This document shows, one piece after another, positions 1 to 7,190 of a DNA stretch of 12,686 nt; within the stretch, counting starts at the first letter, position 1; every line of letters starts with the position of its first letter. Source of the DNA: CAYFMP01 sp964344215 (GTDB lineage Bacteria > Pseudomonadota > Alphaproteobacteria > Rhodospirillales > Casp-alpha2). Under the pieces are notes generated by a model that saw nothing but the letters and a program-made list of their open reading frames with translations, ran no database searches and was not told the origin of the DNA. The stretch spans positions 1 through 12,686 of the forward strand of contig CAYFMP010000094.1 in assembly GCA_964344215.1 (NCBI GenBank), read 5' to 3'. Made by a program: the position numbers and the translations under genes.

Positions 1-53
1 GGCAGGCCGCAACACCGATCTCAGCCGCTTCCATATCAACGTGACCCGCTCTA
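1..53 (-). repeat. Dispersed intergenic repeat, copy A (left end)
   Basis: The reverse complement of bases 1-53 matches bases 12632-12684 at 51 of 53 positions; the two mismatches are at element positions 16 and 41. Read in the direction of the neighbouring gene, the element begins TAGAGCGGGTCACGT, and that TAG is the stop codon of the Arg-Arg repeat gene. The element runs off the window edge, so its full length is unknown. The TAGAGC start and a later GGAAGCGG core recall the TAGAGCATGATCC-type intergenic repeats of Rhizobiales. That likeness is from memory and only suggestive. Confidence 0.85.
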
Positions 54-326
54 GGATTGATCGTCGGGCAGTGGCCAGCTGTCGTCGATGATCTGGTCGA
101 TTTTCCGCCGTTCCGCTTGGCGCCGTTCTTCCTGGCGGCGTTCGAGCACGCGCCGGTAGTGGGCGCGACGCTCCGACTGGCGGCGCTCGATGCCGTCCCA
201 GTCGACCTGGGTTTCGGTGCCCCGGCGCTCCGCCGTACGGCGCTCTTCGATACGCCTGTCGGCTTGGCGGCGATCTTCGGCGCGGCGGTCGGCGTTGTCG
301 CGCCTGTCCTTCGGTTCATCCGCCAT
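51..326 (-). CDS. Small Arg-Arg pentapeptide-repeat protein (91 aa), function unknown
   Basis: I do not recognise a named family. The start is the ATG at 326, preceded by AAGGAGAG about seven bases upstream; a longer frame through 1397 is a shadow of the CHAT gene. The 91 residues contain twelve RR pairs, at 8, 14, 19, 24, 29, 34 and then 48, 53, 58, 63, 68, 73, giving a period of five in two blocks of six. Most pairs are preceded by D or E, so the unit is xx(D/E)RR. The blocks are split by a short segment containing VDWDG, and the C-terminus (DDSWPLPDD) is acidic and carries no RR repeats. No signal peptide or membrane segment is visible. A charged helix or partly disordered chain is likely. 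It begins 20 nt after the TPR-CHAT stop, so the two are probably cotranscribed. It could be a partner or substrate of that protein, or bind nucleic acid. The stop codon lies inside the dispersed repeat. Confidence 0.75.
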   Translation of the reverse strand: MADEPKDRRDNADRRAEDRRQADRRIEERRTAERRGTETQVDWDGIERRQSERRAHYRRVLERRQEERRQAERRKIDQIIDDSWPLPDDQS

Positions 327-346
327 GTCTCGCTCTCCTTCACCTC

Positions 347-3300
347 TCAGGACGCCGGCCCGCCGCCATCGCCGATCAGGCTGAACGGCGCCCAGAACAG
401 CGGATGGGCGTACGAGAACACGGTCTTGCCCGTCTTCGGGTCCTGGTAACCGGCGCCGTCCATCAACGCCACCATGGCCTGGCGCAGCGCCTCGGCCCGG
501 GTCATGATCGGGTTGTCGGCCTGACGGCGGAAAATATCTGTCGTCAGAATCCGCGCCGACGTCGTCTCGACCGGCCAGTTGCTGACCAGCAGCGCCCGGG
601 TGCCGGCGTAGAAGAAGGCGCTGCCCAGTCCCGACACGGCCTCCGCCCCGGCGCCTTCGCCGCTGCCGGTGTTGCAGGCCGACAGCACCACCCAGTCGGC
701 ATCGAGGCGCAGCCCCATGATCTCCTCCATGGTCAGCAGGCCGTCGCCCTCGACTTCGGCGACGCCCGGCGCCGACAAGGCGAGCGCCGGTTGCACGAGG
801 CCGTTGAGGTCGCCGGGAATGAGGCCGTGGGTGGCGAATGCAATCACCCGGTAGCCCGACAGCTTGGTCGTCTTGACCGCCGATTCGTTGGCCCGCGCGC
901 CGAGGAAGACGTCGGTCGTCGGGTCGGCCCTGAGCGCTACGGCCATGCTGTTGATCTCGGCCGACGTGTCCGGCAGCCGCGGCAGCGCGCCCAGCCCTGC
1001 GTCGTCGAGCCCGCCCGTCCGAGGCGCGGCGCGCAGTTTGACGGCGCGGCCGCGGGTGTTGACGCTGCGGCTGGCCAGCGCCGCCGTCTCGACCGGTTCG
1101 GAACCGGCTTCGGCCGCCTTTTGGGCCTGGTCGGCGCTGAAGAAGGGATCCCCGAAACCGGCGAAGGCGCGCCGTTCGGCGGCCGGCGGCGGCAGGCTGC
1201 GAAGGGTCTTCAGCGACGCCACCGACGGCAGCACCGTGACGGCATGGGTGCGGGCCAGCCACGGTACGCCCTGGTGGTTGGCGAACAGTACCTCGGCGGC
1301 CGGCCGCAGCGCCGCCGCCGCCGTCGGCAACACCGCGAACGGCAGGTATCCGAGCGGCCCGTGGGCCACCACCAACAGGCTCTCGGCGTCCTTCCAACCG
1401 TCCTTGACCGGTTCCAGCAGCTCCTCGTAGAGCCCGAACGCTATGTCCACTTCGAAATCCGGTATCTCACCCAGCGACTGGGCCTTGGGGTCGAGGGCGG
1501 CGCGCAGGATGGCGACCTCCTCGGCCATGTCCTCGGCGTTCAGTTCGGAAGCGGCGAAGGCCGGTTGGCCCTCGAACGGCACCGCCCACACGTAGGTGCC
1601 GCGGCGCCCGACCAGGGTCGAGATCAGCGCCTCGCCGGCGCGCAGGTCCCGACGCGCGTCCTCGATGGTGGCCGGTTTCGGGTTGATCATCTGGGCGTAT
1701 TGCGGAAAGTCGTTCTCGATCCCCTCCATCAGGGCGGTGCGCGCGGCCCTGAGCTTGTCGATCTTGGCGCGCAGTGATTCGACCCGGGCCGGGTCCTGCT
1801 GGTCGGTCGGGAACGACAGCACGTCGGCCAAAGTATTGTAGAGGACGCTGATCCGCTTGGCGGCGTCCTGTTCGCCGCGCACCAGGTCGGCCAGCCCCGG
1901 ATCGCGCGCCGCCGCCCGCGCGGCGGAAGCGGCCAGCGAGCGTTGCACGGCCCTCGATCGGATCGTCTCGGCCAGGCGGAAGGCCTCGGCGGCGGCGTCG
2001 AGGCCGGCCGCCTTCTCCAGCTCGGTGCCGCGGCTGGCGGCCAAGACGCCGACGTAGCCCTCGAGCACCATCGCCGTCCTATTCTCCTTGGCGCCTTCCT
2101 CGTCGCTGACGCTGGCCGACTTGCGGGCGTGGGCGAGAATGACCGGAACGGCCTGTTGAAACCGCTTCAAGGCGCCTTCGTTGCGGCCGAGGCCCGCCTC
2201 GGCCAGCGCCACCAGCGCCGCCCAGTTGGCCGATTTCTTGTGGTCGTCGCCGAGGAAAGCGCGCTGGTGCTCGTAGGCCGCTCGCGCCACTTCGAGCGCT
2301 TCCTCGGCGCGACCGGTCTGCAGCAACGCGACGACGGCGCCCTGGTGGCGCAGGAAGATCTTTTCGAAGGCCTTCGGCACCTCTTTCATGGCCTCGCGGG
2401 CCAGGTCGATCTGCTCGACGGCACCCTCCCAATCCTCGCCGGCGACCAGCACGTCGATCAGCGTCCGCCGGGCGCGGCTGTACTTCTGCGAGCTCTTCGG
2501 AATACCTGCCCGCTCGAACATGTCGAGGACGGCCAGGATCAGGGTTTCGGCTTCCTCATCGCGGCCTTGCGCGTGCAGGACGCTGGCCAAGACGCGAGCG
2601 ATGTCGGCACTGTTGGCGCTATTGCGGCCGAGCTTGTCGAGGGCTTCGAGCAGCGCCTCGCGGGCCGTCACCTCGGCCTCGACCAGGCGGCGTTGCCTCA
2701 GCAGGTTGATGGCCAGCAGGCGTTTCTGTTGCGGCAGGAACGACGGGCTGCCCTTGTTGTTCTTATAGGCTTCCGGCGCCTTGCCGATAATGTAGCGGAG
2801 TGTCCGTTCGGCCCGGCGCCAGCGACCCTCGGCCCGGTGCAACTGGAACTCCATGCGGGCCAGTTCGATCTCGCGCCGCGCCATCTTTTCAGGGTCTCCA
2901 CCGCCGCCGCCGCGCCGGTTCAGCGCTGCCTTGCCTCGCCTAAAGGCCTGTTCGGCGGCCTCCAGGGCGCCGGCCTGAATCAAGATCTGAACTAGGCTAC
3001 GATGGTTGAAGGGGGTCGATTTGATCTCGATCGACATCTTTATGTGCTCGGTCGCTTCCTTGAAGAAACCGGCGTCGGTCTCGGTCAAGGCTAGCCGTTC
3101 GTAGACCTGGCGCTTCAGTTTGTTGCCGGGCTTGGCGGTCTCCATGATCCGCAGCGATTCGCGAAGGTCGTCGAGAGCCTGCTTGTCGCGGCCCAGCTTG
3201 CGGGCCGCCTCGCCGCGCTTCAGGTAGAACTTTATCAGCTTGCCGCGCTTCTTGGTGTCGGGGCGCTCGGCGTCGGCCTTCGCTTCGAGCTTGCGGGTCC

Positions 3301-3568
3301 GTTCGGTGCCGGTCTGTTTCTGTTGCTCGAGGATGGCGGTGATGTCGCTGATCGTGCGCGGTGGCGCCACGAACCCGGTTTCCTCGGCCTCGTCGGTGAT
3401 TTCCTTGGCTTCGTCGGCCGTTATCACGCGGTCCGGTTCGGCGCCGGCCTCGTCGGCCTCCCTGGCCGATTCGGCGGCGGCCGGCACGGCGGCGAAACAG
3501 GCCGCTGCGACGATAGCGGCCGCGCCGAACGTCCTCGCGAACGAAGTTTCCGGCTGAAGAACCTTCAC
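347..3568 (-). CDS. Exported TPR-CHAT domain protein (putative caspase-like cysteine protease)
   Basis: The chosen start is GTG at 3568, because GGAGAGG sits five bases upstream. The longer frame would need a TTG at 3631 without a Shine-Dalgarno, and would hide the signal peptide. From GTG the protein is 1073 aa. Residues 1-32 look like a signal peptide: R12, a hydrophobic run at 14-28, then AAA at 30-32 before ES. A loose lipobox ending at C24 is an alternative. Residues about 90-600 are helical with TPR-like repeats (for example LKRGEAARKLGRDKQALDDL). The last third is a CHAT domain with an intact dyad: His914 in FATHG and Cys965 in LSACNTGSGEG. CHAT proteins are clan-CD peptidases related to caspases and separases, and TPRs usually bind the target or trigger. 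The signal peptide implies a periplasmic or surface role. The downstream Arg-Arg repeat gene appears to share the transcript. Family call is firm; activity and substrate are inferred. Confidence 0.93.
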   Translation of the reverse strand: MKVLQPETSFARTFGAAAIVAAACFAAVPAAAESAREADEAGAEPDRVITADEAKEITDEAEETGFVAPPRTISDITAILEQQKQTGTERTRKLEAKADAERPDTKKRGKLIKFYLKRGEAARKLGRDKQALDDLRESLRIMETAKPGNKLKRQVYERLALTETDAGFFKEATEHIKMSIEIKSTPFNHRSLVQILIQAGALEAAEQAFRRGKAALNRRGGGGGDPEKMARREIELARMEFQLHRAEGRWRRAERTLRYIIGKAPEAYKNNKGSPSFLPQQKRLLAINLLRQRRLVEAEVTAREALLEALDKLGRNSANSADIARVLASVLHAQGRDEEAETLILAVLDMFERAGIPKSSQKYSRARRTLIDVLVAGEDWEGAVEQIDLAREAMKEVPKAFEKIFLRHQGAVVALLQTGRAEEALEVARAAYEHQRAFLGDDHKKSANWAALVALAEAGLGRNEGALKRFQQAVPVILAHARKSASVSDEEGAKENRTAMVLEGYVGVLAASRGTELEKAAGLDAAAEAFRLAETIRSRAVQRSLAASAARAAARDPGLADLVRGEQDAAKRISVLYNTLADVLSFPTDQQDPARVESLRAKIDKLRAARTALMEGIENDFPQYAQMINPKPATIEDARRDLRAGEALISTLVGRRGTYVWAVPFEGQPAFAASELNAEDMAEEVAILRAALDPKAQSLGEIPDFEVDIAFGLYEELLEPVKDGWKDAESLLVVAHGPLGYLPFAVLPTAAAALRPAAEVLFANHQGVPWLARTHAVTVLPSVASLKTLRSLPPPAAERRAFAGFGDPFFSADQAQKAAEAGSEPVETAALASRSVNTRGRAVKLRAAPRTGGLDDAGLGALPRLPDTSAEINSMAVALRADPTTDVFLGARANESAVKTTKLSGYRVIAFATHGLIPGDLNGLVQPALALSAPGVAEVEGDGLLTMEEIMGLRLDADWVVLSACNTGSGEGAGAEAVSGLGSAFFYAGTRALLVSNWPVETTSARILTTDIFRRQADNPIMTRAEALRQAMVALMDGAGYQDPKTGKTVFSYAHPLFWAPFSLIGDGGGPAS

Positions 3569-3630
3569 GTCACCCTCTCCGGAAATCGGGTTGTGCGATT
3601 CGCGGTGTTGTCTTTCGACCCGCGGTTTCA

Positions 3631-3659
3631 AGCTTAAACCCGCCTTCCGGCGCTATCAA
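3631..3659 (-). promoter_or_regulatory. Candidate sigma70-type promoter for the TPR-CHAT operon
   Basis: On the minus strand TTGATA (3659-3654, five of six to TTGACA) is followed after 17 bp by TAAGCT (3636-3631, three of six to TATAAT). Transcription would start near 3624, downstream of the TTG at 3631, which agrees with translation from the GTG at 3568. The -10 is weak, so this is a candidate only. Confidence 0.35.
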
Positions 3660-3698
3660 CCGGCCCCGATTCGGACGCCGCCGAGCCCGCCGTTGCTC

Positions 3699-3712
3699 TT
3701 GATCCGTATCAA
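3699..3712. promoter_or_regulatory. Perfect FNR-type box (upstream site)
   Basis: The sequence TTGATCCGTATCAA matches the FNR/FixK/Anr consensus TTGAT-N4-ATCAA at all ten specified positions. It lies between the divergent TPR-CHAT and DUF6455 genes. Its centre is 17 bp upstream of a second FNR-like palindrome and about 58 bp upstream of the predicted DUF6455 transcription start. FNR-family regulators bind such sites under low oxygen. Binding here is inferred from sequence only. Confidence 0.75.
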
Positions 3713-3715
3713 TCT

Positions 3716-3729
3716 GTGACCCGGGTCAA
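3716..3729. promoter_or_regulatory. Second FNR-like palindrome, placed near -41.5
   Basis: GTGACCCGGGTCAA contains the perfect 12-bp palindrome TGACCCGGGTCA (3717-3728). It matches the FNR variant TTGAC-N4-GTCAA at nine of ten positions. Its centre (3722.5) is 41.5 bp upstream of the start predicted from the TAAAAT at 3752-3757, the classic position for an FNR/CRP class II activator site. Confidence 0.55.
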
Positions 3730-3751
3730 TGAAGAAAAGCTCAGCCTCCGC

Positions 3752-3757
3752 TAAAAT
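3752..3757 (+). promoter_or_regulatory. Candidate -10 element of the DUF6455 gene
   Basis: TAAAAT matches TATAAT at five of six positions. No good -35 is present; the expected -35 zone is next to the FNR-like palindrome at 3716-3729, as is usual for activator-dependent promoters. The predicted start near 3764 leaves a short leader to the ATG at 3789. Confidence 0.5.
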
Positions 3758-3788
3758 AATAGCTTCAAAGGCAACAAGGAGCACGGCC

Positions 3789-4019
3789 ATGGCCAAGAGA
3801 GAATCTTTTGCCATTCCGGCACCGCTATCGAAGATGGCCGATCACCTCGGCATCGACCTGAAGGTGAGTTGCGAGGTCGCCGCGCCGCTGGTCAGAAAAG
3901 CCGTCGTCGCCTGCCGAACCTGCCCCGTGCGGCGCCAGTGCGAAGTGCATACCCGCTCCAACGCGACGTTCTGCCCGAACCTGGACCGCTTCGCTAGCCT
4001 GCCCAGAATGGCGGCCTGA
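3789..4019 (+). CDS. DUF6455-type Cys-rich small protein (76 aa)
   Basis: The start is the ATG at 3789, with AAGGAG seven bases upstream. The frame is open 20 codons further up, but that stretch overlaps the FNR boxes and the -10. The protein resembles DUF6455: a helical N-terminal half, then C42-x2-C45-x5-C51-x2-H54 and FCPN with C62, a spacing that could bind a metal or Fe-S centre. C28 is an additional cysteine. No signal peptide or membrane segment is seen. The family has no established function that I know of. The FNR boxes upstream suggest expression at low oxygen, and a redox or metal role would fit, but this is inference. The gene converges on the PAS kinase gene, with 26 bp between the two stops. 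Confidence 0.8.
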   Translation: MAKRESFAIPAPLSKMADHLGIDLKVSCEVAAPLVRKAVVACRTCPVRRQCEVHTRSNATFCPNLDRFASLPRMAA

Positions 4020-4045
4020 AAATCGCTTTTGTCCCCGGCCCGGTC

Positions 4046-5677
4046 TCAAGACGCAGCCGGCAGGGTGAAACTGAAGGTGGAGCCCTCGCCCGCGGCGCTG
4101 TCGACGGTGATTACGCCGCCTTGGCGTTCAACCAGTTCCTGGCACAAATGGAGGCCGAGACCGGTGCCGATTTCGCCACCGGTGCCCTTGGTCGTCGTCT
4201 TCTCGTCCAACCTGAACAACCGGGCGATCTTTTCCGGCGCCATGCCGATGCCGTCGTCGGTGACGGCGACGCTGACCCGATCGCCGTCCTCGGCCAACGA
4301 GACCGCGATGGTACCGCCTTCGTCGGTGAACTTGATGGCGTTGTTGATCAGGTTGCGAATGATGGTGTCGGTCATCGGGCGGTCGCAGAGAGCGACGAGG
4401 TCTGGATTGTCGGCGCCGACGAGCTCGATGTCCTTGCCGGCGGCGACCGGACCGAACAGAGACAGGTTGGTCTCGACGATTTCCTTCAAGTTGGTCGGCT
4501 CCGGCGCGAAGTCGACGTGACCGCGCTGCAAACGCGCCCATTCGAGCAGGTTCTCGAGCAGCCGGAACACCTGGCTCGCCGATTCGTGCAGCAACGCCGC
4601 GTATTCCGCCACTTTGTCCTTCTCCAGGACCTCGGCCTGAACCGACAGCATCTCGGAAAATCCGAGCAGCGTGTTGAACGGGCTCTTCAGGTCATGGGCG
4701 ATGATCGAGAAGAACTTGTCCTTTTCCTGGTTGAGCCTCTCGAGTTCGGCCTGGGCCAGGGCCAGATCCTCGGCGATGCCGACCAGCTCGGCGCCTTGCG
4801 TTTCCAGGCGCTCCTCCCTGTCCATGAGTTCGGCGACCTGGATCTTCAGGCGCTCCTCGCTGGCCAGCAACGCCGCTTCCGCCTGCTTATGCCTGGTGAT
4901 GTCGCGGATGGTGCCGATAAACCGGCGCTCACTCGCCTCCGTGAATTCGCTGACGTTGAGACCGATCGGGAACTCGGTGCCATCCTTGCGCTGAGCTATC
5001 ACGTCGCGTGTCCCGATGCCGACGACCTTGGCGTCGCCGGTCGTCAGGTAGCGCTGCAGGTAGCCGTCGTGCCTGTCGGCATCCGCTTTCGGCATCAGCA
5101 GGTTGACGCTGTTGCCGATGATCTCGCCGGCGGCATAGCCGAACAGCCCCTCGGCGGCCGGATTGAAGGTGAGAACGATACCCGTTTCGTCGATGGTGAT
5201 GATCCCCTCGGCGGCGCTCTCCAGGATGGCGCGGTTCTGTTCCTCGCTCTTGGCCAGCGCAATTTCCATCTCCTTACGCTCGGTGATGTCCCTGTAGGCG
5301 AAGATTAGCCCGCCGCCTGGCAGCGGATCGCGGCGCACCTCGACGATCGTGCCGTCCGGGAGCGTCCGCTCGTACAGCCGGGATTCGCTCTTTCCGGCGT
5401 CGTCGACGCGCCGCCGGATTTCTTCATCCCCTGCCCCGCCGCCGTATTCGCCGCTGTCGGCGTTGAACCGAACGAAGTCCTCGAGCGGCGTACCGGGCGC
5501 CAGAAGTTCCGGCGGATAGTCGAACAGTTCCTCGAAACGCCTATTGAAGGCGACCAACCGTAACTCCTTGTCGAACAGGCTGATGCCCTGGTCCATGGAT
5601 TCCAGGGCTTGAAGTATGAACGTCGCGACGCTCGGCGAGTCGTTCTCGTCGACAGTTATTTCCGCGCTATCCGTCAT
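4046..5677 (-). CDS. Soluble PAS-PAS sensor histidine kinase with FixL-like second PAS
   Basis: The start is taken as ATG 5677 (543 aa). The frame continues to 5764, but those 29 residues are Arg-rich and overlap the candidate promoter. Domains: PAS_7-like at about 15-130; a second PAS at about 135-260; a coiled coil at about 265-320; HisKA with H328 in IIAHDLKSPF; HATPase with the N box NLINNAIKF, G1 DDGIGM and G2 GTGLGL. No transmembrane segment is seen, so it senses a cytoplasmic signal. The second PAS carries LMPKADADRHDGYLQRY; H203 aligns with the haem-ligand His of FixL, with the same spacing from the MP pair. However, many PAS domains without haem also have HDGY, and the FixL distal arginine region differs by one inserted residue (GIGTRD). 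No response regulator gene lies beside it, so the partner is unknown. Confidence 0.92.
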   Translation of the reverse strand: MTDSAEITVDENDSPSVATFILQALESMDQGISLFDKELRLVAFNRRFEELFDYPPELLAPGTPLEDFVRFNADSGEYGGGAGDEEIRRRVDDAGKSESRLYERTLPDGTIVEVRRDPLPGGGLIFAYRDITERKEMEIALAKSEEQNRAILESAAEGIITIDETGIVLTFNPAAEGLFGYAAGEIIGNSVNLLMPKADADRHDGYLQRYLTTGDAKVVGIGTRDVIAQRKDGTEFPIGLNVSEFTEASERRFIGTIRDITRHKQAEAALLASEERLKIQVAELMDREERLETQGAELVGIAEDLALAQAELERLNQEKDKFFSIIAHDLKSPFNTLLGFSEMLSVQAEVLEKDKVAEYAALLHESASQVFRLLENLLEWARLQRGHVDFAPEPTNLKEIVETNLSLFGPVAAGKDIELVGADNPDLVALCDRPMTDTIIRNLINNAIKFTDEGGTIAVSLAEDGDRVSVAVTDDGIGMAPEKIARLFRLDEKTTTKGTGGEIGTGLGLHLCQELVERQGGVITVDSAAGEGSTFSFTLPAAS

Positions 5678-5987
5678 GTTTCCGACCGATCCCTTGCCGT
5701 TTCGTGCAACGCGCGCCGGACGCGCGCGCGGCACCATAATCATAAACCGCGGGTTTTCCCACATTGTAATGATTCGACGCTTTTCAACGCGAGCGGGTGG
5801 CCGTCCCGGCGTTTGCCTGGCAAACTCGGCGCCTCCCGGAACGCCGGCCGAAACGCACTGCGACGGCGTCAGGCAGCCGACGCTTTTCCGCGCTTATGAC
5901 CAGCGACGAATCGTCGCGGACGCTGGCGCCGGCCCAGCGGGATGCTAAGCTGGCGGCGATGCGCCTATTTCGTGCGAAGGATAACCG
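5678..5987. other. 310-bp divergent intergenic region with two 7-1-7 palindromes
   Basis: This stretch separates the PAS kinase and dehydrogenase genes. It holds two perfect inverted repeats of the same geometry, seven-base arms around one base: GTTTGCCTGGCAAAC (5811-5825) and GCGACGAATCGTCGC (5903-5917). It also has GGGTTTTCCC (5751-5760). Either 15-mer could be an operator for the dehydrogenase gene. I see no convincing small gene and no clear -35/-10 pair on the plus strand. Confidence 0.45.
5739..5744 (-). promoter_or_regulatory. Candidate -10 for the PAS kinase gene
   Basis: On the minus strand TATGAT (5744-5739) matches TATAAT at five of six positions; no strong -35 lies 16-19 bp upstream. 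Transcription would start near 5732, below the most upstream ATG codons of the frame, which supports the ATG at 5677. Confidence 0.3.
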
Positions 5988-7190
5988 GTGACTCTCGACC
6001 CGACCCGCCCCGGCCTTTCGATCGGCATCGCCGGCGCCGGTGTCATGGGCCGTGGCATCGCCCAGGTGGCGGCGGCAGGCGGTTGCGCGGTGCGGCTGGT
6101 CGACATCGCGCCGGGCGCCGCCGCCAAGGCCCGGGATTTCGTCGCCGCCATGCTGAACCGGGCCGCCGACAAGGGCCGCATGAATGGCCGAGCGGCGGCC
6201 GCCGCCATCGCCCGCCTCGAAATCGCCGACGGCGTCGAAGGTCTGGCCGGCTGCGCCGCCATCTTCGAAGCGGTCGGCGAGGACTTGGGCGTCAAGCGGC
6301 GTCTGTTCACCGACCTGGAGGCGCATGTCGATCCCGACGCCCTGCTTGTCACCAACACGTCGTCGCTGACGGTCACCGAAATCGCCGCCGATATGGCCCG
6401 CCCCGAACGAGCCGCCGCCTGCCATTTCTTCAATCCGGTGCCGCTGATGGAACTGGCCGAAGTGGCCGGCGGCGACCGCACGGCGGCGGCCGTGACCAAA
6501 ACCGTCTGCTCTCTCGCCCGGCGTTTTGGGCGCTGGCCGTTGGTCGTTTCCGACGTCGCCGGGTTCGTCGTCAACCGGGTCGGACGCGCTTACGTCCTGG
6601 AGGCGGCGAAGATGGCCGAGGACGGGATCGCCTCACCGGCCGCCGTCGACCGCATCATGCGCGAGGAAGCCGGGTTCCGGATGGGGCCGTTCGAGCTAAT
6701 GGACCTGACCGGGCTCGACGTCACCTACCCGGCCAGCTTGCGAATCTACGAGGGCAGCGGCGGCGATCCGCGCTTCCGTCCTCCCCAGTGGCTGCGCCGC
6801 CGGTTCGAGGACGGATTGTTCGGCCGCAAGACCGGCCGCGGCTTCTACGTCTACGAAAACGGCGAAGCGATCGCCGCCGAGGCCGGGCCAAACGAAACGG
6901 AAGCCGACCCCGGGACGGTGGCCGAACCGATCCTGGCGACGATCGTCAATCTCGGTTGCCTGGTCGCCGGCGAAGGCCGGGTGGCGGCGGCTGATATCGA
7001 CCGCGCCGTCATCAAGGGCCTGGGCTACCCGCAGGGCCCGCTGGCCTGGGGCGATTCGATCGGGCCCGAACGGGTCGTCGAAACCCTCGACCGTCTCAAG
7101 CGTTCGAGCGGCGATGAGCGCTACGAGGCCGTATCGTGGCTGAGGCGGCGGGCCGGGGCCGGCCACTCCTTGTTGGCGCCGGAGCCTTGA
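5988..7190 (+). CDS. 3-hydroxyacyl-CoA dehydrogenase (NAD-dependent, duplicated C-domain)
   Basis: The start is GTG 5988, with GAAGGA six bases upstream. The 400-aa protein oxidises 3-hydroxyacyl-CoA to 3-ketoacyl-CoA with NAD in the cytoplasm, as in beta-oxidation or aromatic ring-product catabolism. The N-terminal Rossmann fold has G16-A-G18-V-M-G21. The catalytic set is visible: NTSS, H146 in CHFFNPVPLM, a glutamate in EAVGED, and N196 in GFVVNR. The first C-terminal domain ends at about residue 300 with KTGRGFYVY. A second C-terminal-like segment (about 305-385) includes DRAVIKGLGYPQGPLAW, as in PaaH-type enzymes rather than the shorter one-domain butyryl type. It stands alone on its strand, without a thiolase or enoyl hydratase in the window. 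The substrate cannot be told from sequence. The stop abuts the stop of the next, opposing gene. Confidence 0.92.
   Translation: MTLDPTRPGLSIGIAGAGVMGRGIAQVAAAGGCAVRLVDIAPGAAAKARDFVAAMLNRAADKGRMNGRAAAAAIARLEIADGVEGLAGCAAIFEAVGEDLGVKRRLFTDLEAHVDPDALLVTNTSSLTVTEIAADMARPERAAACHFFNPVPLMELAEVAGGDRTAAAVTKTVCSLARRFGRWPLVVSDVAGFVVNRVGRAYVLEAAKMAEDGIASPAAVDRIMREEAGFRMGPFELMDLTGLDVTYPASLRIYEGSGGDPRFRPPQWLRRRFEDGLFGRKTGRGFYVYENGEAIAAEAGPNETEADPGTVAEPILATIVNLGCLVAGEGRVAAADIDRAVIKGLGYPQGPLAWGDSIGPERVVETLDRLKRSSGDERYEAVSWLRRRAGAGHSLLAPEP

Noticed and set aside
404..1777. Long open frame on the plus strand (457 codons) opposite the CHAT gene
   Set aside because: Its translation is low-complexity (Arg, Gly, Ala, Gln-rich) and mirrors the codon pattern of the CHAT gene, as expected for an antisense shadow in GC-rich DNA. 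The same holds for the long frames opposite the PAS kinase and the rim operon.
347..3568. Type III-E CRISPR TPR-CHAT (Csx29-like) effector
   Set aside because: No repeats, Cas7-11 or other Cas gene is present, and the protein has a signal peptide. It looks like a common exported TPR-CHAT protein.
3569..3631. Upstream TTG start of the CHAT gene at 3631
   Set aside because: There is no Shine-Dalgarno, it lies above the predicted transcription start, and it would bury the signal peptide behind 21 polar residues.
4020..4045. Terminator between the convergent DUF6455 and kinase genes
   Set aside because: The 26-bp gap has no stable hairpin with a T-run on either strand.
5797..5991. A 64-codon frame ending at the dehydrogenase start
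   Set aside because: It has a weak GTG start without a clear ribosome site, Arg-rich composition typical of GC-rich noncoding DNA, and it contains both palindromes.
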